This document shows positions 6,586 through 9,747 of a stretch of 9,747 bases of DNA, in pieces; within the stretch, counting starts at the first letter, position 1; each line of letters begins with the position of its first letter. The notes below the pieces were generated by a model. The model was given only the letters and a program-made list of their open reading frames with translations, did no database searches and was not told the origin of the DNA. The position numbers were made by a program, and so were the translations under genes. Origin of the DNA: JAVBNU01 sp964617065 (GTDB lineage Bacteria; Cyanobacteriota; Vampirovibrionia; Gastranaerophilales; Gastranaerophilaceae); the NCBI GenBank assembly GCA_964617065.1, contig CAZTVM010000074.1, positions 1 to 9,747 on the forward strand, written 5' to 3'.

Positions 6586-6912
6586 AAAATAAATTTTCAT
6601 TTTACTAAACTTTCTCAAAATTACAAATGGTGGAAAAATGCAGATAAAATCAAAGATAAACCCGATGCACTTTTGATTGCGGAACTGTTTTTCAAAAGTA
6701 ATAAAAAAGCAGGTTTCAGAACAATAAAAATGCAACTTTTGAGTGAATATGGAATAATTATGAACCACAAGAAAATTATCAGAATAATGAAAAAATACGA
6801 AATGAATACAAAAATCAGACGTGCAAATCCATACAAATATGCCGCAAAAATTAGGCAGGAAAATTTGTCTTGCGAAAATATTTTAAATAGACAATTCAAT
6901 CAAAGAGAGTCA
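6586..6912 (+). pseudogene. IS3-family transposase orfB, N-terminal fragment
   Basis: In the frame open from 6586, similarity to OrfB begins around LSQNYKWWKN (6610-6639; compare SRSGYYKW) and continues through DKPDALLIAELF, the GFRTIK.QLLSEYGI block, MNHKKIIRIMKKYEM, KIRRANPYKY and CENILNRQFNQ. This is the HTH_21-type DNA-binding half of OrfB. The DDE integrase domain (normally following as W.TDITY) is missing. The frame continues to 6984, but those residues are the antisense of the glycosylase gene. There is a stop at 6583-6585 upstream and no link to orfA. It is a non-functional remnant. Confidence 0.8.
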
Positions 6913-7684
6913 AATACAGCATATTGGCAGAGCAAATATTTCCGTAAGCTTCGGCACAAAAATGCCATAATAAATAATCTATAAATACTTTTGAATAGCC
7001 TGTTTTAAGGCTTAAACTTTCCATTACATTAATGGCTTCATTCTCATCTTTGTTTTTTAATAAACCCAGCCGTCCTAAAATTCTGATTATATGAACATCA
7101 GGTTTTACTGTATCAATTCCAATATTCCTAATATATTCACAAGCTAGAGCCATACCAACTTGTTTTAATTTATATTTGCTATTGCCGTTAGATAATATTT
7201 TTACGATTTTTTGAGGCTTTTTTGATGTAACAAATTTATCCAATGAGCCATATTTATTTGATAATTTTTCTAAAATTTCGATATTATAATTTAAGCACTT
7301 CATTTGAGCATTTATTGCTCTGTTTCCAAGTTTTCTTGCTTTTAATTCATTTATAAAATAGTTATAATCTGTTGCTTTGATTTTATCGCTATCAAAATTA
7401 AAAAAGATTTGTTCTATAATTTTTCGATTTTGGTTTATTGCTCCCCAATCTCGTTGATTACTTAAAAGTGAAAAAACTAATCCTTTTATATGTTCGCTTA
7501 ATGTAAATATTTTACCGTTTTTTCGTTCTTTAACAGCTTGTAATATGGTCGAGTCAACATCATGTACCTTATTTTTTAGGTACATCTCAAGAATATTAAA
7601 CATTTCTTGATAATTTTTATCCATTCCACCGTATCCACTATAAATTCTATAACTGAATTTACAATAGATATTCTCCATTGTCAA
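6896..7684 (-). CDS. HhH-GPD family DNA glycosylase, Fe-S tail apparently lost
   Basis: 262 aa. Residues ~60-95 (FTLSEHIKGLVFSLLSNQRDW) correspond to the opening of the endonuclease III/AlkA fold. The helix-hairpin-helix region is at ~171-190 (YKLKQVGMALACEYI), followed by KPDVHIIRILGRLGL, where D196 is the catalytic Asp. The lysine used by bifunctional endonuclease III is not seen, so a monofunctional base-excision glycosylase is more likely. The tail WHFCAEAYGNICSAN normally runs into further cysteines of a 4Fe-4S loop; here it ends in MLYLTLFD, encoded on the back of the IS remnant. The start is TTG 7682-7684 with AGGAG nine bases upstream; ATG 7676-7678 is an alternative. It is divergent from the XRE gene with 39 bases between. 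Activity is doubtful if the cluster is needed. Confidence 0.7.
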   Translation of the reverse strand: MTMENIYCKFSYRIYSGYGGMDKNYQEMFNILEMYLKNKVHDVDSTILQAVKERKNGKIFTLSEHIKGLVFSLLSNQRDWGAINQNRKIIEQIFFNFDSDKIKATDYNYFINELKARKLGNRAINAQMKCLNYNIEILEKLSNKYGSLDKFVTSKKPQKIVKILSNGNSKYKLKQVGMALACEYIRNIGIDTVKPDVHIIRILGRLGLLKNKDENEAINVMESLSLKTGYSKVFIDYLLWHFCAEAYGNICSANMLYLTLFD

Positions 7685-7685
7685 T

Positions 7686-7720
7686 GAGTGTAACTCCTAC
7701 TGTGAATATATTAAGGTGGT
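7686..7720. promoter_or_regulatory. shared divergent control region of glycosylase and XRE genes
   Basis: Only 39 bases separate the two start codons, holding AGGAG for the glycosylase (minus) and AAGGTGGT (7713-7720) for the regulator. GAGT (7686-7689) and ACTC (7693-7696) form a small inverted repeat, and TAGGAGTTAC (minus strand, 7690-7699) nearly recurs as TAGGAGTAAC at 8051-8060, just after the XRE gene. These could be operator half-sites; no strong -10/-35 pair is evident. Confidence 0.3.
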
Positions 7721-7723
7721 AAA

Positions 7724-8041
7724 ATGACTATTAAGAAAAATTTAGGTAATCGGATACGTGAAATTAGATTAAGCCGTTCGCTTACACAAGAAGCTTTGGC
7801 TGAAAAGATTAATTTATCTGCAAAAAGTTTAAGTCAAATTGAATTGGGTAATAATTTTGTTTCAGCTGAAACATTAGATGTTTTATGTTCTGCTTTAGAA
7901 ATAAACCCAAAAGTCTTGTTCGATTTTGAAAATACTGAAATTTCAGAAGAAATTTCACTTGATGAAATTATAAAAAGACTAAAAAATAATCCAAGTTTAC
8001 TGAAAAACATTTACAAAATAGTAATGGCATTGGATTATTAA
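7724..8041 (+). CDS. XRE-family helix-turn-helix regulator
   Basis: 105 aa. Residues 7-62 are a classical Cro/C1-type HTH_3 domain: LGNRIREIRLSRSLTQEALAEKI, then LSAKSLSQIELGNNFVS with the recognition helix, then AETLDVLCSALEINPKVLF. The tail from ~75 (SLDEIIKRLKNN) is helical and probably dimerises. It binds DNA in the cytoplasm, most often repressing its own and adjacent promoters. AAGGTGGT three bases before the ATG is a strong ribosome site, although the spacing is short. It is divergent from the glycosylase with 39 bases between starts, so it probably controls both. Such regulators are typical of mobile islands, restriction systems and toxin-antitoxin loci; the family does not tell which. 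Confidence 0.88.
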   Translation: MTIKKNLGNRIREIRLSRSLTQEALAEKINLSAKSLSQIELGNNFVSAETLDVLCSALEINPKVLFDFENTEISEEISLDEIIKRLKNNPSLLKNIYKIVMALDY

Positions 8042-8083
8042 AGTATTTTTTAGGAGTAACTTTATACCTAACCGCACTAAAAC

Positions 8084-8117
8084 ACTTCATCATTAGCAGA
8101 TGATGTGGTTCATCTTT
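8084..8117 (+). terminator. probable terminator after the XRE gene
   Basis: CATCAT (8088-8093) and ATGATG (8100-8105) form a six-pair stem with loop TAGCAG, extended imperfectly by C-G and A-T pairs, then TCATCTTTT. A second, long-loop stem, TTCATCT (8110-8116) with AGATGAA (8139-8145), follows. Confidence 0.45.
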
Positions 8118-8145
8118 TCTATTCGATTTGGTTTTTTGAGATGAA

Positions 8146-8200
8146 AAAAAGCGGATTGCGAGCAGAGGCTGTAACGCCGTTTAATGCGAGCAACAAAGCC
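8146..8200 (+). repeat. dispersed repeat, copy B
   Basis: This is the simple copy of the repeat found in the IS at 6317-6416. It has AAAAAGCGGATTG, CAGAG, GGC and GCC bracketing TGTAAC, GTTTAA, then GCGAGCAAC and AAGC. TGCGAGCA occurs twice as a direct repeat (8157-8164, 8185-8192). A 34-codon frame (8141-8245) runs through it, reading MKKSGLRAEAVTPFNASNKA, but has no credible ribosome site. CCCCAC (8220-8225) and GTGGGG (8262-8267) form a further inverted pair. Apart from the terminator, this repeat and the promoter, I see nothing else in the 8042-8283 gap. Confidence 0.55.
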
Positions 8201-8269
8201 TTAAAACGAGAAATCTTGTCCCCACAAACACAAAAAGAGTTTTAAACCATCAAACGGGCTGGTGGGGTG

Positions 8270-8278
8270 TGATATAAT
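8270..8278 (+). promoter_or_regulatory. extended -10 promoter of the membrane-protein gene
   Basis: TGATATAAT is TG, one base, then a perfect TATAAT (8273-8278). No good -35 is visible. Transcription would begin near 8285, so the ATG at 8284 is unlikely to be used and the ATG at 8302, with GGAAGG ahead of it, is favoured. Confidence 0.55.
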
Positions 8279-8301
8279 AAATTATGGAAGGTAATATAAT
8301 A

Positions 8302-9393
8302 ATGATTCAGAATTTATTTTTTAATTTCAAAGAACATTTGTTGGCATCAATTATTTTAATATTAATTTTTATAATTTTTATTTCTATTATTTTATATAAA
8401 TTTAAAACAATCTTATCATTTATAAAGTTTACATTAGAGCTGTTAAATATATTATCTAATATTGTGGTTGAACCAATAAAATTTTTATCAGAGATAATTA
8501 AATTTCAAATTATAAAAATTAATTTATCTGTTAAGCTAGCTTTGATATTAAAAATAAAAAATGATTGTTTATTGCCTAATATTTTCTTAAATTTTATTTT
8601 GCTATTTTTGTCTCTTTCAATAATATTTATTGCACATAAAATAGGAAATGATGATTATAAGTCAACTTTATATATGATAGATGGGGCGATTATAAGTATC
8701 TGGATAACACATATAACATCTATTGTTGTATCTATTAATAGATTAATTGAAAATTTAGAGAATTCATATACTGCAGTTGCTGATATTAGACAATTATTAG
8801 CAACTCATTATGAATTATTAATCCCCTTTTTCCCATACAAAGATAATTTATTTAAAAGAGGAGATGATATTCTATATATAACACCAGTTCGAACTGGAGT
8901 GGACGATAATTATTTAAATGAAGAATTGGCAAAAACTTTTTTAACTTACCTTGGGGAGTTAGATTTAAAGACCCTATACACTTCATTTGATACAGCAGCT
9001 ACTAAAAACCTTATCATGTACATTTCTAATCATCAGATAAATAGACAAATGACACAAAACACAGTTATAAGTTCTAAAGAATATATGTCTAACGTACTAA
9101 ATTCCTTATTTCAGCAAGTTTTAAGTTGTATAAATAAAATTATCGCATTTAACTTGCAATATCCAATTTGGGATACCGATAAAGAGCTTTCTCCTCAAAT
9201 GTCTATGTTTTGTTACATATACATATTGAAATTAACGAATTGTATTATATTTGCACAAAGAGAGTTTGCTCTTTACGATAGATATATTAAACATATTTCT
9301 CATCCGCCAACATTTTCCATTATAAAAAATTTAGACGATGCCGTAAAAAGCAACACTAGTATAAAAAATAAGCACAAAGTTAAGGTTAAGTAG
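8302..9393 (+). CDS. three-segment membrane protein of unknown function
   Basis: 363 aa from ATG 8302. GGAAGG at 8286-8291 and the predicted start of transcription near 8285 favour this over ATG 8284. Membrane segments are likely at ~13-33 (LLASIILILIFIIFISIIL), ~93-112 (NIFLNFILLFLSLSIIFIAH) and ~124-146 (YMIDGAIISIWITHITSIVV). Between the first two is an amphipathic stretch of ~60 residues. The C-terminal ~215 residues are soluble, helical and probably form the functional part, ending in a Lys-rich tail. I recognise no family or catalytic motif. Codon use is extremely AT-rich (ATT, TTA and ATA abound), more than in the GH57 operon, which suggests horizontal acquisition. It stands alone after the XRE gene, and its stop overlaps a tRNA-like fragment. 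An effector or transport role would be speculation. Confidence 0.75.
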   Translation: MIQNLFFNFKEHLLASIILILIFIIFISIILYKFKTILSFIKFTLELLNILSNIVVEPIKFLSEIIKFQIIKINLSVKLALILKIKNDCLLPNIFLNFILLFLSLSIIFIAHKIGNDDYKSTLYMIDGAIISIWITHITSIVVSINRLIENLENSYTAVADIRQLLATHYELLIPFFPYKDNLFKRGDDILYITPVRTGVDDNYLNEELAKTFLTYLGELDLKTLYTSFDTAATKNLIMYISNHQINRQMTQNTVISSKEYMSNVLNSLFQQVLSCINKIIAFNLQYPIWDTDKELSPQMSMFCYIYILKLTNCIIFAQREFALYDRYIKHISHPPTFSIIKNLDDAVKSNTSIKNKHKVKVK

Positions 9394-9411
9394 CTCATGG
9401 GCTCATAACAC
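9390..9411 (+). other. fragment resembling initiator tRNA (D-arm to anticodon loop); possible att scar
   Basis: GTAGCTC (9390-9396), two bases, then GGGCTCATAAC (9399-9409) followed by ACG matches the bacterial tRNA-fMet order GTAGCTC..., GGGCTCATAAC, CCG, one base shorter in between. A probable tRNA-fMet gene starts 340 bases downstream. The fragment overlaps the stop codon of the membrane-protein gene. Site-specific recombinases often use tRNA anticodon regions, leaving such partial copies. The match is short and may be partly chance. Confidence 0.35.
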
Positions 9412-9683
9412 GTTCGTTTTTATTTATTGTTTATTCCATTTGTATAATAAGTGTTATCGGTATTTATATAATACTTATTTATAGATACTAAAAGATTTTA
9501 TATTTAACACATGCAACTAAAATAGCCGATAAACCTTTCCCCGAAACGTATTTAATCTAAATTCTGCGACCCTTTTATTATTTTGCCCTAAATTTACAAA
9601 AATTTTATCTTCGCTACCGTCCTACAATTATACCTACAATTAATTGTAGGGGAACTTCATTTTTATATAAAAAATCACAGGGG
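9412..9683. other. non-coding gap before tRNA-fMet
   Basis: No credible gene is seen. It contains T-rich DNA just after the membrane-protein gene (9413-9440), a weak inverted pair AATAAGT/ACTTATT (9446-9452, 9473-9479) that could act in termination, and the palindrome at 9633-9650. Confidence 0.5.
9621..9650. repeat. 18-bp perfect palindrome with adjacent half-copy
   Basis: CCTACAATTAATTGTAGG (9633-9650) is its own reverse complement. Its left arm, CCTACAATTA, also occurs as a direct copy at 9621-9630, two bases upstream. One full site plus a half site could bind a dimeric regulator, or it could be a repeat end. It is too AT-rich at the centre, and followed by GGAAC rather than T-run, to be a strong terminator. 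Confidence 0.55.
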
Positions 9684-9712
9684 TTGCAATTTAGTTTTCA
9701 GCGTTTCATAAT
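9684..9712 (+). promoter_or_regulatory. promoter of the tRNA-fMet gene
   Basis: TTGCAA (9684-9689), a 17-base spacer, then CATAAT (9707-9712, five of six). The start point would be about 9719, some 13 bases before the tRNA 5' end, which is normal spacing for a tRNA transcription unit. Confidence is raised by what lies downstream. Confidence 0.55.
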
Positions 9713-9731
9713 AGGGTTGTAGAGAATATAA

Positions 9732-9747
9732 CGCGGGATGGAGCAGT
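9732..9747 (+). tRNA. initiator tRNA-fMet, 5' end only (cut by window edge)
   Basis: CGCGGGATGGAGCAGT matches the 5' end of bacterial initiator tRNA: it opens with C1, the base that leaves the initiator acceptor end unpaired, then GCGGG and the GGAGCAG D-stem region. The anticodon and 3' half lie beyond the window, so the call rests on 16 bases plus the promoter. Confidence 0.7.

Larger units (their letters stand above)
5894..6912 (+). mobile_element. decayed IS3-family insertion sequence (right end lost)
   Basis: The left terminal repeat begins TGAACTGTGCCCATAAAAG at 5894, as in IS3/IS150-type ends. orfA follows, then a region disrupted by a repeat and hairpins (6317-6600), then the N-terminal half of orfB. 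The catalytic DDE (rve) domain and right inverted repeat are absent: orfB homology stops at the NRQFNQ segment (~6903), where the family continues into the integrase core. The element cannot encode an active transposase. Its right junction falls in the end of the glycosylase gene. No target duplication can be identified because the right end is gone. Confidence 0.8.

Noticed and set aside
6574..6899. Minus-strand hydrophobic ORFs across the orfB fragment
   Set aside because: They are antisense to clear OrfB coding; the hydrophobicity comes from the reverse complement of Lys/Asn-rich codons.
6317..8200. CRISPR array or retron
   Set aside because: Only two diverged repeat copies 1.8 kb apart, with no spacers, Cas genes or reverse transcriptase in the window.
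8141..8245. 34-codon ORF through repeat copy B as a real gene
   Set aside because: There is no ribosome site, and the frame is explained by the dispersed repeat; kept as a repeat with a coding-like signature.

Overview
The window is strongly AT-rich and bacterial, with short intergenic gaps, purine-rich Shine-Dalgarno sites, occasional TTG starts and code-11 stops. The large GH57/DUF3536 glycosidase, tRNA genes without encoded CCA and IS3-type orfA/orfB would suit an uncultured low-GC gut or host-associated lineage, for example a non-photosynthetic relative of cyanobacteria (Melainabacteria/Gastranaerophilales). That placement is inference only; no phylogenetic marker is complete here.

Region 1 (1-5000) looks like housekeeping chromosome. 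A 5'-truncated HNH nuclease gene converges on an unrecognised 212-aa protein. Upstream of that, on the minus strand, is a compact probable operon: an exported OB-fold protein (start revised to 4940), an 834-aa GH57 glycoside hydrolase with both catalytic acids visible, and a P-loop kinase resembling animal-type phosphomevalonate kinase. The gaps are 15 and 32 bases.

Region 2 (5001-5560) is non-coding. It holds a GC-rich island that may be a structured RNA, with possible promoters in front, then a complete CAT-anticodon tRNA and a hairpin terminator.

Region 3 (5560-9410) is accessory DNA. It has a small unknown ORF, a decayed IS3-family element, an HhH-GPD DNA glycosylase divergent from an XRE regulator, and a very AT-rich three-segment membrane protein of unknown function. 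The IS keeps its left inverted repeat, orfA and the N-terminal part of orfB, but has lost the DDE domain and right end. Its broken right end meets the 3' end of the glycosylase gene, whose Fe-S tail is also missing, so one rearrangement probably truncated both genes.

A short dispersed repeat occurs twice, once at the orfA/orfB junction and once in front of the membrane-protein gene. The IS copy carries a nested hairpin insertion. The two copies share a reading frame, and several of their differences are synonymous.

Region 4 (9394-9747) is intergenic. It starts with a fragment resembling the D-arm-to-anticodon part of initiator tRNA, then has an 18-bp palindrome with a half-copy beside it, a good promoter, and the first 16 bases of what is almost certainly tRNA-fMet. 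The accessory block therefore lies between two CAT-anticodon tRNA loci, with a tRNA-like scar near each, which suggests past site-specific integration.
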